Source of the DNA: Margaritifera margaritifera
Lineage: Eukaryota; Mollusca; Bivalvia; Unionida; Margaritiferidae
Length of the DNA: 64,000 nucleotides
Assembly: GCA_029931535.1 (NCBI GenBank)
Contig: JAQPZY010001419.1
Span: 2,023,501 to 2,087,500, forward strand
Reading direction: 5' to 3'
Below the pieces are notes generated by a model, which was not told the origin of the DNA, did no database searches, and worked only from the letters and a program-made list of their open reading frames with translations. The position numbers were made by a program, and so were the translations under genes. Shown here piece by piece: positions 36,044 through 46,560 of this stretch (position 1 is its first letter; each line of letters begins with the position of its first letter).

Positions 36044-36830
36044 GTGTGCAAATATGCTCTATTTCCAATCGGTCACCCTGAAATTATGACAGAACACATC
36101 AAGGTGAAACACGTTCGCCAGTACCATCGTGTGACTCACGTCTTAAATTGCCAAACACGGAATACATGGTACATTCAAGTAAATACTTTTAGTTTATTGA
36201 CGGTAAATGAAAACTCCTTAAACACGTGGAAATCATACTTATAGATTTGATCTTGGTGAATTTACGAAGAAGTCTCGGAGTCCCCCACCCCCACCCCCAA
36301 TGAGTTTTGCAATGTCATCGTTGCTGCTTACGTGACAGCTGATGCCGGTTTAAAATTTAATTCCGTCTTGGAACCTTTAGGAGACCGCGTTCTTTGCTTT
36401 GACACTGATATTTGCGTGTACATCGATCGCCCTGGAGGCTATCACCATCGCGTCGAAGACGAACGTTTGGTAGTGTGGACCGACGAACATCCCTAATACA
36501 CTACTTTCAGTTTTGCCAGTGGTGGACCTAAATAGTACGGCTATCAGTACCGAGATCAGAAAGGATAACTTCATACCAAATGTCCAGTGAAAGGAATCAC
36601 CCTCAACTATCGTTCCAGTCAATTGGTAAACTTTGACCTGTTAAAAGAAGCCTTAAGGTCAGATCAAAAATCAAGGCTTTCGTCTTAAAATGATCGATGC
36701 TCAAAAGGATTGTACGTTTGTCAGATCATCAAATCGTCAGCTGGCCTTTGGAAAAAAATGTACTAGATCGTCTACGAGATGCGAGTGCGACTTTCCGATC
36801 GCAACACGTTGTCTTACGGGTACTGTTTTC
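36044..36830 (+). pseudogene. Protein-primed family B DNA polymerase relic (element B)
   Basis: C-terminal half of a Polinton PolB spread over three frames. Seen in order: FPIGHPEIMTEH near 36,070 (weak), then VTADAGLKFNSVLEPLGDRV at 36,330-36,395, catalytic motif C as CFDTDICVYIDRPG at 36,398-36,440 (family YFDTDSxxYxxRPG; the Ser is now Ile), VKGITLNYRSSQLVNFDLLK near 36,590-36,650, and a C-terminal RVRLSDRNTLSYGY ending near 36,825, as in other Polinton polymerases (..TLPYGY). Frameshifts and stops separate the pieces. The N-terminal half is absent. The BIR-like gene follows within about 80 bases. Confidence 0.82.
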
Positions 36831-36904
36831 CAATTATAAAAAAGTTGTTTTTTTTTAAAGCATTAAAGAAAGATCATTCTAAGTACATACGCTCACCAAA
36901 AAAG

Positions 36905-37440
36905 ATGAATTCCACACAGAAACCATGGGATGGACCCACTGACTCCACGTTCAGTGAAGTCAAGTGCGATGCAGCGCCATGCGACGAGAGTGGTGCTGTT
37001 TCTTGCAACACGAGCGATGCAGCACGACCTTGCCGCTCTACTACCGAAAGGGATGCCGTTCGTGTGCCCATCTATAGATGTCATTCACACGCTCACAAAC
37101 CACTCTGGATATCAAAAGCTCATCAAGAATCACAAATCAAAGAAGAATACACTTCTCATATGGCTTTGACTGGCGTTCAAAGGGAAATGGCCTATATATT
37201 TGGAAGGACATATTCCCAACACTTTAGCCAGAGTAGGATTAGTTTACTTGCAACAAGGAGAGTATGAACAGTGTTTGAGCTGTGATGTGAAACTTCACGA
37301 ATGGAGAATAAAGATTCAGTTTACCATGGGTATTCCAGATGGTTTCAGTGCTGTGTGTACCTTCATTTGGCAGATCCAGAATATGATTCTCATGGATACT
37401 TTAGAGGAAATGGTTGGCAATTTACCTTAGGAACTACGAG
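36905..37440 (+). pseudogene. BIR-domain (inhibitor-of-apoptosis-like) gene, frameshifted
   Basis: An ATG at 36,905 opens a frame with MNSTQKPWDGPTDSTFSEVK, leading to a probable linker. After a frame change near 37,200, the sequence reads LARVGLVYLQQGEYEQCLSC then DVKLHEW, and after another change DSVYHGYSRWFQCC. The string LAxxGFxYxxxGDxVxCxxC..L..W....D....H..WFxxC is the BIR signature of zinc-binding IAP proteins, which block caspases or take part in immune signalling. Two frameshifts break it and Cys/His spacings are off by one or two. It sits between PolB and the other Polinton genes on the same strand, so either element B carried it or the element landed beside a host IAP fragment. A RING tail was not convincingly found. 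Confidence 0.6.
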
Positions 37441-39275
37441 AACGCATTTACAGAGACCTTACTAAGATTCAAGTGAAATGCAAAGTAACAATTACATCCG
37501 AAATGGCATAGCTTTTTAATCATAGGTATCTACATGCTATAAAAAGGCTGATTACTTTGAAAATGTTCAAATGGTCAGATATTGATAAACTGTGAACAAG
37601 TTATAAGAATCTCCATGCCACGGCATCTGTCATCGGTGTTATACCAAATTCTGTGGGATGAAGCCAACGACACTGTAACGTTCCGAGCTTTACTTCTGCA
37701 CAAGGCCAGCTTCGACTTGATGTCAACTTGGGATTTCAATCACAAACAGGAGAACTATTTAAGTTTCAACAATTTAATAAACACCGGCAATGATACAGAT
37801 GAGCTGTGCATTGTGTAAGAATGACTTGAAAATAAAATTATCAGTCGTTGACATTCCAGTCTAAATACTTTTGTTGTGAAATGGGTCCGAATAAATTGAT
37901 ATAATTCTTATGTTCTCGTACTTATTAAATTACACATAGAACTCTTCTTTGCCTACCTAAATGTAAATGGCATGTGTGTGGCCCAATATTGAAACTTAAG
38001 AACACACATATAAAAGGAATAACTGAACATATGATTAACAAATTGAATTGTAGAACACATGGAAATATGATGCTATTCGGGTGTGTTTCACATTGTATAT
38101 AGATCAGAAGACTTAAAATCCAGGAAGAAAATCTCAGAATTTTCAATGTCAGTAATAAAATTGCATATAGCACTTGGTTATGTTCAAGAATGCACTAATA
38201 TCTGAAATATATATTTTAGAAATATGTATTTCTTCCTTATAGCGAACAAAGGTCACTTCAAGGGAATATACACATAATGAATGCTCACTTTTACTGTAGT
38301 AACAGTACTCATAATATAATACACTTCACTAATGGAATTTTATTATACAGTAATATATAATGTATTATTGGTTGTCACTCGAGTCAATATAGAAGAATAC
38401 AACCAGTTAAATAAACACTGTAGCAGAACAAGCAATGGTGTCTGTATCAGCACTATTATGGCAAGGTTAATTCTACATGAGCATCAATCTCCAACACTGA
38501 AGAATATATAGCTTTTCACATTTATTTTATGTCTTTCTCGAATATTAAATAGCATGGAATACTTGATTTCATTGCACTTGGAATCTCCATAGTAAGCATA
38601 CCGAGGTCGTATTTGGTCGTATCGAGTCTTCAACCTCACGTATACACACTGCCAGTCAGAATGCGTCTGCCATAACAAGGCATAAGACTAATAATTATAC
38701 TCTTGAGACACATTGGTCTTATGCAGAGATTGACGGTAAAACCTTGGTCGTAAGTTCACGAGGGAAACACTCAAGTGGCTCGAATTATTAGTAACGCTCA
38801 AAAATATGATGGCGGGCGGATTGCGAATCCCACCTACACATGCAATTTGTCAATGAAATTACTCTCTAATTGGAGACTTTTTTTGCGCAGATATTCACAA
38901 CAGAACTTAGCCATGTATCTCAAAGGCGGCAATACTATATACTAAATAGCGTAAAAGGACTTAAAAAAGGTCAAAACATGATGATCATAAAAAGACCAAT
39001 TTGGACCAACAGTGACAACAGGAGACAAACCCGTACGAAGTAAGTGCCAATCACAACCACTCAAAATGACAGTATACTAATCATTTAAAGAGATATGACG
39101 TGATATTATACTGCTTACATGGTTCTTTATTGTGCCAAGCGACCCTACGAGTCCTATATATTTTCATACATGTATTCAGTTGTATCCCCATATTATTGAC
39201 CATTAATGAAGACACACGAAACAGTCAAAGTTAGTTTTGATGCTGAGACCTGTGAGAATTATTTTAACATGAGCC
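37441..39275. other. Interior of element B without recognisable genes
   Basis: A plus-strand frame at 37,582-37,818 (78 codons) is open but has no motif I know. A CALCKNDLKIKLS-like fragment near 37,810-37,850 is suggestive only. The rest is AT-rich. Confidence 0.35.
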
Positions 39276-39476
39276 CAGGGCCGGATTAAGACATTTAGAG
39301 GCCCTAAGCACTGAAAAGAGTATGGTGCCCCCCCCCCCCCATATGTAATTTAAAAAAAACAACCGTAATTTCTCTCTCTCTCTCTCTCTTTTTTTTTTTT
39401 TTTTTTTTTTTGGTGTTCCTGCTTTGCTGGTGCCCTAAGCACGTGTTTAGTCTACCTGTTTATTAATCCAGCACTG
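39276..39476. mobile_element. hAT-type MITE, 201 bp
   Basis: Terminal sequences CAGGGCCGGATTAA and (complement of right end) CAGTGCTGGATTAA. Flanked by CATGAGCC (39,268-39,275) and TATGAGCC (39,477-39,484), an 8-bp target duplication with one mismatch. The internal sequence includes GAGGCCCTAAGCAC and, near the other end, TGCCCTAAGCACG, plus C, CT and T homopolymers. Non-coding. Confidence 0.85.
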
Positions 39477-39615
39477 TATGAGCCACACACTATTTATCTT
39501 TTATGACAACCAGAATTTATTACAGACAACATTCAAGACTTAGTGGATTAGAAAGTACTTTTAAAAGGACTGATTTCACAGGACGATACGATTTATTTTC
39601 TGGACAACGTCACCT

Positions 39616-39960
39616 GTGTGTGTGTGTGGTTTTCTTGTATTTCGTTTACCAGTAGATTCTCTGTGGCAAAGCTATGAAAAGTTCTTGCAAAGACATGACA
39701 GCCAAAACTTGTATTGTCCACAAAAACTCATTGTGTTAAAAGTGATGTGGTTAGTGATGAATTCGATTTCTCTACCGCTGTGTGAAGAAGACATTCGTGG
39801 TACTTTATCTGCTCTTCATACTTACCAAGAAGCGTGTGTGGCTAGTTGGATAAACAAACCGATTTACGACCGGAAGGACGTTCGTGACCGGAAAAATTTT
39901 GGATTCGACGCTTGGAAGCAAGAGGTACCTGACTATGCCCAAGACATCGCGTGTGGCTGA
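39616..39960 (+). CDS. Unrecognised ORF within element B (up to 114 codons)
   Basis: An open plus-strand frame ending in TGA at 39,960. The first ATG inside the frame is only at about 39,744, so either it starts there or a 5' part is lost (the upstream end is a GT run). The composition looks protein-like and soluble: LPVDSLWQSYEKFLQRHDSQ, and a C-terminal FDAWKQEVPDYAQDIACG. No family recognised. Same strand as the other element B genes, so a lineage-specific element gene is plausible; a host gene fragment or chance are alternatives. Confidence 0.35.
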   Translation: MCVCGFLVFRLPVDSLWQSYEKFLQRHDSQNLYCPQKLIVLKVMWLVMNSISLPLCEEDIRGTLSALHTYQEACVASWINKPIYDRKDVRDRKNFGFDAWKQEVPDYAQDIACG

Positions 39961-41020
39961 TTAAAAAAATAAAAACACGAACTTTCATTTTTGAAATGTG
40001 AATATTTGTTGTTGTACTACAATGAAAAAAATTAAACACGTAAAAATATGTCTCGTGGTTTTTGTTTTGTGATTGTTTCAGAATTTTTCAAACTACTCGA
40101 GAGTTATGGCTGCATCCTCCGTTCTCAAAGTGATTGACGAAAGGTCAGATTGTCAAAGTTGAGAGGAATCCCTCGAATGCTGGCTGATTTTGACCATAGC
40201 TAACTCGGCCCAAATGCCAGATTGATTCTGACCATGAGAAATATTATAAGAAAAGCAATATAAACACATATACCTGATTTATTTTAGTAGTTATTACTGT
40301 TTTCGAAAACATAATAAGAGAATGTAAAAAGGTTGATTTTTCAGCGCTTAAATTTACATAAGATGGTTATTAGCAAATTTCCAGCCGAAATCAGAATAAA
40401 ATAGATATGAGCTATCGCATTTAGATTTTTAAACTAAAATAACTTTTCAATGTTTACAATAAAGAAAATATAAATATTTTACTTGAATTAATATATCTGA
40501 AAAACATTTTGAAACTTTTCATAAATCAGGCCAGTATGGCCGAATTTCAACACTGTGAAAAACAGAGTAATGCATATAAATTTACTCGTGGTTTTTATTG
40601 ATTTCTCATGCAAATCGTGCTTTCTTCGCATTGTATTTACCCCCCCCCCACAAAAAAAAAAAAAAGCAAAAAAAAAAAAAAAAAAAAACAAACGTTGTGT
40701 AAAGAGTTTTTGATGAGTAACACAATAGTATAACGTAATTTACTGTTATCGTAGAATTTTTATCTTTTGAGTAAAATTTCGAACCTATAAACCAACTTAT
40801 TTTCATTTTAACCTTTGTGACATTTGAAAATATGTAATTGAAAGTACACATTAAATCTATTAAATATTGATTTCTGAATATATATTTTATTATATTAATA
40901 CATATATAATATAATAACACTTCCACGTAACCAAAGATCACAAAGTTATTTCAAGTCTGCACTATATTTTGTGTTCTAGAATGGTATTAAATTCAGTACA
41001 TTGGCAAATGACATCAAAAG
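39961..41020. other. AT-rich interior of element B, no gene
   Basis: Includes a C-run then A-run near 40,640-40,690. No coding motif recognised. Confidence 0.4.
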
Positions 41021-41024
41021 TGCA

Positions 41025-41245
41025 TTATTTATAGCGGCGTTGATCAAACGTGTTTAGCCAGTTCATGGTCAGATGATCCCATTATTAGTGTTTGTTGTTA
41101 AATTAATTAAGGAGACACTGATCAAACAAAGTATTAAACAAACGTTGATAATATGATGTTTAATTATAGCGGCATTAATCGAACAGGTTTTTCACATTGG
41201 TGGTCAGATGCTGTCACAATTATAGTTTGCAATTAAACTAATTTA
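41025..41245. repeat. Direct duplication of about 135-bp period
   Basis: TATAGCGGCGTTGATCAAAC (from about 41,030) recurs as TATAGCGGCATTAATCGAAC (about 41,165), each followed by a similar GGTCAGATG...AATTA stretch. Confidence 0.75.
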
Positions 41246-41299
41246 AATAATAATATGCATCTTTTTATCTTTGCTCTTGTACAAAATACACTTTCAATA

Positions 41300-41446
41300 A
41301 TCATGTGCATACAGTTAAATAATTCATTATAAATTCAGCTAATGAAAATAACTTACGGTGCGCATTGTTTTAGTATACAAGGCATTTACATACTCAGACC
41401 AGTATATATAGACGAAAAATCTAACTACAACATTAACATACTGAGA

Positions 41447-41531
<85 letters not shown>

Positions 41532-42259
41532 GAAAACGTATTCGCTGCATGGCCACTGTTTTCTCGGTTTTTTCAGTGTTGGTAATTTGCAGAACATTAA
41601 ATAATACATTATGAATTCAGAGAACAAAACTTGATATACGGTGCTGTAAACAAAGATTATTCAAATATATTTCATCTTACGAGGTCCACAAAATTAGAAT
41701 ATAGACGTATGAACTAAATCATTAATTTTATAGGACCCCACTTTCATTTTTTAGTATATAAGTTTTATTTAGTACTATTAGTATATAGTACAATACACAA
41801 TATAAAAATAAATTGTACATAAATCTAACAAAAGCATTAACATACTCAGACCAATATATATTAACAATGTTACTGCATGGGCCATATTTTCATGATTTTT
41901 TTGGTTAGTAATTTGCATAAAATTAAATGATTCATTATGGATTAACAGATGACAAATAACATTCTGTGCTTTAAACAAAGATTTGTAAAATATATTTCAT
42001 CTTTTAACAGAGATAACACCACCATTTCGTTACGTTATTATTTTCTTTATTTTAATTATCTCGAGCTCTACAACATTAGCAGATTATAGACGTATAATAT
42101 TGACGTATGATATTGTATTGAATTAAATCATTAATTTAACAGGACCCCAGTTTAACTTTGTAGTATATATCTGTTATTTAGCACTAATAATTTATAGAAG
42201 AATGTACAGGATAGAAATAAATTCTAAATAAATCTAAGGGAAGCATTAACATACTCAGA

Positions 42260-42352
<93 letters not shown>
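41300..42352. repeat. Tandem units of about 400-450 bp separated by TA microsatellites
   Basis: CATTAACATACT(C/G)AGACC followed by a TATATA tract occurs near 41,433, 41,835 and 42,246 (also CATACTCAGACCAGTATATA near 41,390). Between them a shared sequence appears: GCTGCATGGCC..TTTTC, ATTAAAT.ATTCATTATG, TTTCATCTT, AAATCATTAATTT, GGACCCCA, TTTAGTATATA. TA runs lie at 41,448-41,530 and 42,268-42,350, while the middle unit has only a short one. Confidence 0.8.
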
Positions 42353-42357
<5 letters not shown>

Positions 42358-42509
42358 TCCCAATTATGTGTTATTTCATACCGATTTGTTTTACGATTGC
42401 CGTCAAGAATTAGGTCCAGTCATTTACACGTCGCCTTCATCGTTTTAGTGTGTATAAAATAAAACTATAAAAGCATGATTCACTTCTTTCCTTTCTGACA
42501 GTATTCAGC

Positions 42510-43330
42510 ATGACTTCCTTTTCATCTCATCCTCCTGCCTAATTGATTCGTGCATTGTATGTCATCAGGAACGAAAAAGATGCTCAAGTACGTTCATGTT
42601 TGCAAAAAGCCAGTCTCATCTTGAAACCTGGTGAAAGTGTATCTCTAAGTGGTGTCATTATTTGTTCACTTATGCAATGGGATGCTAATGCCGAAGCTAA
42701 AAAACGTACAAGCTAAATCTAACAGACAGACAAAAAAAGAATAGAGTGGCAGTGAATACACACTCTATAAAGAAGAAAACTAAATGAAAACGATCCCGTC
42801 AAGAAAGAGAGGTACTGCAGGTAGATCGCGCAACTACTCAAGAAAAACTCGATCTTTGACCGTCTCCTCTTCTTCTGCTCCTACTCTCCCTTCGTTATTG
42901 ATTATGCCATTCAAACCTGATTTAAGACAAGTGTTTGCTCATTTAATGAAAATGTGGACAGCCATATCGGAAGGAATTTCTGCTTCTTTTCCCATCAACC
43001 TCTTCTTTAGAAGCTGCTGCTGCTGCAGAAAAAAACGGTGGCATCCCTTAAGAAAAAAGTACAAGACAGAACAGGCATGTTACAAAGATTACTGGATTTG
43101 TCCAAATAAGAACTGGCATGATTTTTTCCGCGGAAAATACCTCGTCATCCAGTAATGCCTAAAGTCAAGCTGGTACGACGTCCCGACAATCAGTGGTGAT
43201 GTATTACGAAGATGAGTTGGATAAGATTCACTTCAATTTTCCTGACCAGCCCACACCACATCCCCCACACCCAAAAAAAGAGGCTAATCCATCTCGTTTA
43301 GGTAAACATTGGGATGTCGTATCAGTACTT
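42510..43330 (+). pseudogene. Probable small basic ORFs of element B
   Basis: Plus-strand frames include MTSFSSHPPA at 42,510, ALYVIRNEKDAQVRSCLQKA near 42,560, and a 123-codon ORF at 42,784-43,155 that starts with a basic segment MKTIPSRKRGTAGRSRNYSR, like a nucleic-acid-binding virion protein. A later frame gives MPKVKLVRRPDNQW near 43,160. I do not recognise any family. Position upstream of the other structural-type genes and the shared strand suggest element genes, already frameshifted. Confidence 0.35.
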
Positions 43331-43379
43331 ATCAAAGCCAATGCTCCAATTTGAAGAAAAAAAAAAAAAAAAAAAAAAA

Positions 43380-43625
43380 AACATTCAACAAATACCTAAA
43401 GAAATCATCGATACGGTCTGTGGATGTTGTTTGAACATCTTGAAATTAACGTTTCCTTTGACGAAGATACAGAAATAGCAATAAGGAGGACATCATAATG
43501 TTCTTTGCCAAATGGTGAAAAGAAACATTTCAGTTGGTTAAAAGAAAAATGTACTCGTGCAACGAGGATATCTTCCCATGCTGATAGGAGCGTTTTTTAA
43601 AATATAAATCGCTCCTCCATTATTA
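43380..43625 (+). pseudogene. Polinton-type small structural protein relic
   Basis: Frames read IPKEIIDTVCGCCLNILKLT near 43,395 and, after breaks, NVLVQRGYLPMLIGAFFKI near 43,548-43,605. A block of the form P..IV.TIC.C.LNVLKGNVPL followed by K...L.QKGGFLP and a hydrophobic glycine-rich tail is recurrent in invertebrate Polintons, in my recollection. At least two stops or frameshifts. Function not established by sequence; possibly a minor virion or membrane-associated protein. Confidence 0.45.
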
Positions 43626-43829
43626 GGATCGTCTGCTTCACTTCTTTCAGGAGGAGTGTTAAGGTGAAGATAAAAATGACAGACCTTTCTGGAAGGACAT
43701 CACATTTTTTGTACCACTGGATCTTATGGAAGGACGAAAATTAACTTAGTTTCTTACAAGCAGCGGATGGAACTCCATTGTTGATACGAACCTGCTAATC
43801 CTTATCTCACAGAGACGTCGAACTGACAA

Positions 43830-44009
43830 CATGAACTACAATCGTTGTTAGATCGAACAGATTTGTCAGAAACGGAAAAATTGCAACGGTATGGACAATT
43901 ATTATGTCATCGACTGTTTGACCAGAAAGCCTTATACGAGACGGCCAAACCTACTCCGAGATATTTCAAGAATGTCATGAAAAGCGACGAAAAACAAAAG
44001 CAGCATTGA
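43830..44009 (+). pseudogene. Polinton-type helical protein fragment
   Basis: 60 codons open to TGA at 44,009, containing ELQSLLDRTDLSETEKLQRY. The pattern L...M..IL....L...EK...Y...L is recurrent in an uncharacterised Polinton protein usually found close to the integrase or capsid genes. The start is lost. The next frame (44,006 onward) overlaps its stop and probably continues the same protein family. Confidence 0.45.
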
Positions 44010-44329
44010 CGATGTCAGACACGGCTGTGCGGATAGAAGAAGAGAAACAAACAAGAGAAGAATTTCAAAGCATACCTGCCAAAACACCCAAGCTGACACC
44101 AACATCACGCATTGGTTGGATCAAAACGTTAATGTCCACACCCTTGCTAGCAGAAGAGAAAAAGAAAGAAGCAAAGAGAGAAGTCAAACAAGAGTCAATC
44201 ACCCTTGTTCAAGCGTCTTTTACTCCCATTGCTTGTCGTACATGTAAAGCATTGCAATCCAAAAGATTACCACACGAAGAAAAGAGCATTCGTGGGTGGT
44301 TGGTTAACTTACTGAGGAGCAGCAGCAAT
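44010..44329 (+). pseudogene. Continuation ORF between helical fragment and integrase
   Basis: Open frame from 44,006, rich in Lys/Glu (AEEKKKEAKREVKQES) and with IACRTCKALQSKRLPHEEK near 44,230. It runs in frame into the integrase start at 44,330. This may reflect a small deletion that fused two genes. No family assigned. Confidence 0.35.
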
Positions 44330-45157
44330 ATGGATACACTTTTGACCAACATCTACTACAATTCTACTCATGCCGCTGGATATGGAGAAATTCCAAAAAT
44401 GTATCGTGCAGTAAAAAACAGACTTGAATTTTAAAACAAGTTCAGAGTTGGTGCGAGTTTTAAATAGTCTTGAAACAAAGTGGTCGACACATTCTGCGAT
44501 GACAAGCAGACAATGGCACAGAATACCTTAACCAAGCTTATAAAAAAAAACAAAAAAAAACAAACTTAAATTCAGTGTCATGGAACTTTTTCAAAGAACC
44601 TTGAAAGAACGTATGTGGAAATATTTTACATATCAATATGCGTGTGCTCGCAAATATATCGCTGTGTTACTACGTTTAGTCAAAGCTTACAATCAATCGT
44701 ACGATTATAGCATCGGATGTGCTCCAGAAGAAGTGACACCTCAAAACGAAATGAAAGTGTTTAATCGATTGTTTGGAACATCGAAGACCAGACAAAGCGA
44801 AGAGGAGTTAAACACCAGAGATTGGGTTCGCACTGGAAAAACAAAACTCACTTTTGACAAAGGCTATTTGCCTAACTGGTTGTTTCGTGTCACATGACAA
44901 GTGTGCTTGAACGTAACCCCTCCCACGTCTATAAATTGGAAGATATGAACCGAGAAGTGTTAAAAGGAACTTTTTACTATTCCGAGTTACATCGAGTGAT
45001 CAAGAAAGATGACGATGTGTACGATATCGAACGCATTTCTCAATCGAAGAACACATACAGTGGGAAAACATCGTATCCAAAAAGTCTAAGTCCTTTGGAA
45101 AGGATATCCACCCAATTTCGATTTGTGCATTGCAGCTTCACAAGTTATCAACTATAA
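44330..45157 (+). pseudogene. Polinton integrase with chromodomain remnant (element B)
   Basis: ATG at 44,330 opens the N-terminal zinc region, TNIYYNSTHAAGYGEIPKMY. The segment with the first catalytic Asp is missing: DNGTEYLNQAYKK (second Asp) follows almost at once near 44,508 in another frame. Then ELFQRTLKERMWKYFTYQ at 44,580 (third catalytic Glu region), KAYNQSYDYSIGCAPEEV near 44,680, KGYLPNW, then after a frame change VLERNPSHVYKLEDMNREVL, KGTFYYSELHRV and DDDVYDIERI leading into a degraded chromodomain near 45,030-45,110. This layout (INT, SH3-like GTFY..EL block, chromodomain) is specific to Polinton integrases. Internal deletion and at least three frame breaks make it inactive. Confidence 0.85.
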
Positions 45158-45189
45158 AAAGAGGTAAAAATCACAAACATGCCATTAAA

Positions 45190-45648
45190 CACCTTCTCAT
45201 CATTTTAGATTAGATATTTTTGATGGCAAAACGCTGTCCATCACCTTTTCTCCCGGACTGTTTACTATTCTTTGTGGAAACACAGCTCACGCTCCTACCA
45301 AAGACATAGAAAACAACACCCGATTACCGGTATACAAGTATTTTCGCTACCCTATCAGACTGAATGAAGGAATGAATTTAAAGTTTGTGTACTCTGATAT
45401 CGTCGAGTACAACGTAGTAGGAAATACATTTGCTCCGTTGCCAAGAGTCTATCATTTCAAATGAAGGAGGTAATATGTATCACGTTCACCGAGAATTTGT
45501 ACATCCTCATTATTTTCCTGTCAGTAAGAAGTATTTTGACAGTGTCAAAATTAGTATAAAAGTAGATATGGAACACAATATTATATTCCTTACGGGAAAC
45601 GTCACCGTGAAACTATATTTTCATAAACGATCGTCCTGTGAATTGTAA
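45190..45648 (+). pseudogene. Polinton structural protein, C-terminal part (element B)
   Basis: An open stretch of about 91 codons to 45,464 has FRYPIRLNEGMNLKFVYSDI then VEYNVVGNTFAPL. After one frame break at about 45,460 it continues HPHYFPVSKKYFDSVKISI and ends with GNVTVKLYFHKR at 45,648. Blocks of the type YPIRLKEGxNLYVYxDIVEYQxVGDxxAPLLR and YxPVSxxxFDTIEIxIxDDTG..V.F..GKV.VKLHFR recur in Polinton capsid-region proteins. I believe this is a jelly-roll minor capsid or penton-type protein, but I cannot be sure which. Only the C-terminal region is present. Confidence 0.65.
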
Positions 45649-45667
45649 CTGATATACTCTGTGTACT

Positions 45668-46040
45668 GATGAGTGGCTCGAAAATGAGGACTTGGCTTGA
45701 GAGATATGTTAAAATCGGCCTTTCGTACGGTGGCACCCATCTTAAAACCTATGATGACTCGAGGATTGCATACTGTACAAGATGCTACCTTGACGCAAGG
45801 AAAGGAATTTCTCCAAAACGTTCTCATCGACCAACAAAGTCCGATACAAGCCGTAATGAAAGCAGGATAAAAGAATGTTGATTCAGACAGGGAAAATAAA
45901 AACTTCCTTGGTCGTCAAGAGACCCCTATAAATTTACTTCACGCCCCTGGCGAAGGTATTAATTCTTCCTATACGCGACAGCAAGGACAAGACAGAAAGA
46001 TACGTCAAAAACCCTTCAGACATCATAGATACGACCAGAA
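45668..46040 (+). pseudogene. Small pVI-like (PX-type) protein relic (element B)
   Basis: Opens with MSGSKMRTWLERYVKIGLSY then shifts frame; TLTQGKEFLQNVLIDQQSP near 45,795 belongs to the same protein by position. Length and position between two capsid proteins resemble the small amphipathic pVI/PX proteins of Polintons. Composition evidence only. Confidence 0.4.
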
Positions 46041-46125
46041 AAAGAATAAGAAAAGGTGAACAGTCAGAGATTTTGACGTTTTTTGATTACTAAAAATGAT
46101 GCACTGACATTCTTGCGAATGTTTC

Positions 46126-46560
46126 ATGACAGAACTCAATCTGTTTACCATGCCACCGATGATGATGCCAATGCAAGAATCCCAGTGGGTAGAATTTCAT
46201 CCTGTGTCGTCTTTGTCCATCTCATCTCCTTTCGAGTTTGAAATCAAAGGATAAATCGATCTGAATAACAGTTAATTATACCTGCGAGCCAATATTCTCA
46301 AAACAGACAACAACAATCCAGGTGTTGATGCCAGAGTAGCTCCCATGAACAATTTGTATGCATTCGTTGTTCAGCAAAGTGAATTTGTTCTTGAACAACA
46401 AACTGGTTAGCAGCATCATTCATCCTTATCCTTACCAAGCTTGCCTCCTGATGTACGGAAAAGAAGCCAAGAATACACATCTGGATGTATCAGTGGTGTG
46501 GGAAACCTAACAGCTTGGATGTGTTCAAGGACACCGAGTTTACATTTTCGTTCCAAAGGC
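46126..46560 (+). pseudogene. F54H12.2-like Polinton capsid protein, N-terminal part (element B)
   Basis: ATG at 46,126; the frame reads TELNLFTMPPMMMPMQESQW then VEFHPVSSLSISSPFEFEI and stops at 46,254. After a frame change: LYLRANILKTDNNNPGVDAR near 46,280-46,340, then YPYQACLLMYGKEAKNTHLD near 46,430-46,490 and LDVFKDTEFTF near 46,520. The string LF..PPTQ..V..G.W.E.HPL..L.D.SPIEF.I.G followed by IDL.NS.LYVRA.I...DG.N is typical of the widespread invertebrate proteins named F54H12.2-like, which are Polinton capsid proteins. Similarity fades after 46,560, so the 3' two-thirds of the gene is deleted. This is the right edge of element B that I can see. Confidence 0.75.

Larger units (their letters stand above)
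36044..46560 (+). mobile_element. Decayed Polinton/Maverick element B, all genes on the plus strand
   Basis: A second Polinton relic, distinct from element A. In order on the plus strand: PolB C-terminal half, a BIR-like gene, a long AT-repeat-filled middle, small structural-type ORFs, integrase with chromodomain remnant, a jelly-roll-type structural protein, a small pVI-like protein and the start of an F54H12.2-like capsid protein. All genes carry breaks. The 39.3-kb hAT MITE and several TA microsatellites lie inside. Terminal inverted repeats were not found. Gene order and capsid type differ from element A, so the two are independent insertions of different lineages rather than one split element. 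Confidence 0.8.

Noticed and set aside
36874..37169. Minus-strand and alternate-frame ORFs over the BIR-like gene
   Set aside because: The BIR signature is only on the plus strand; these are shadows.
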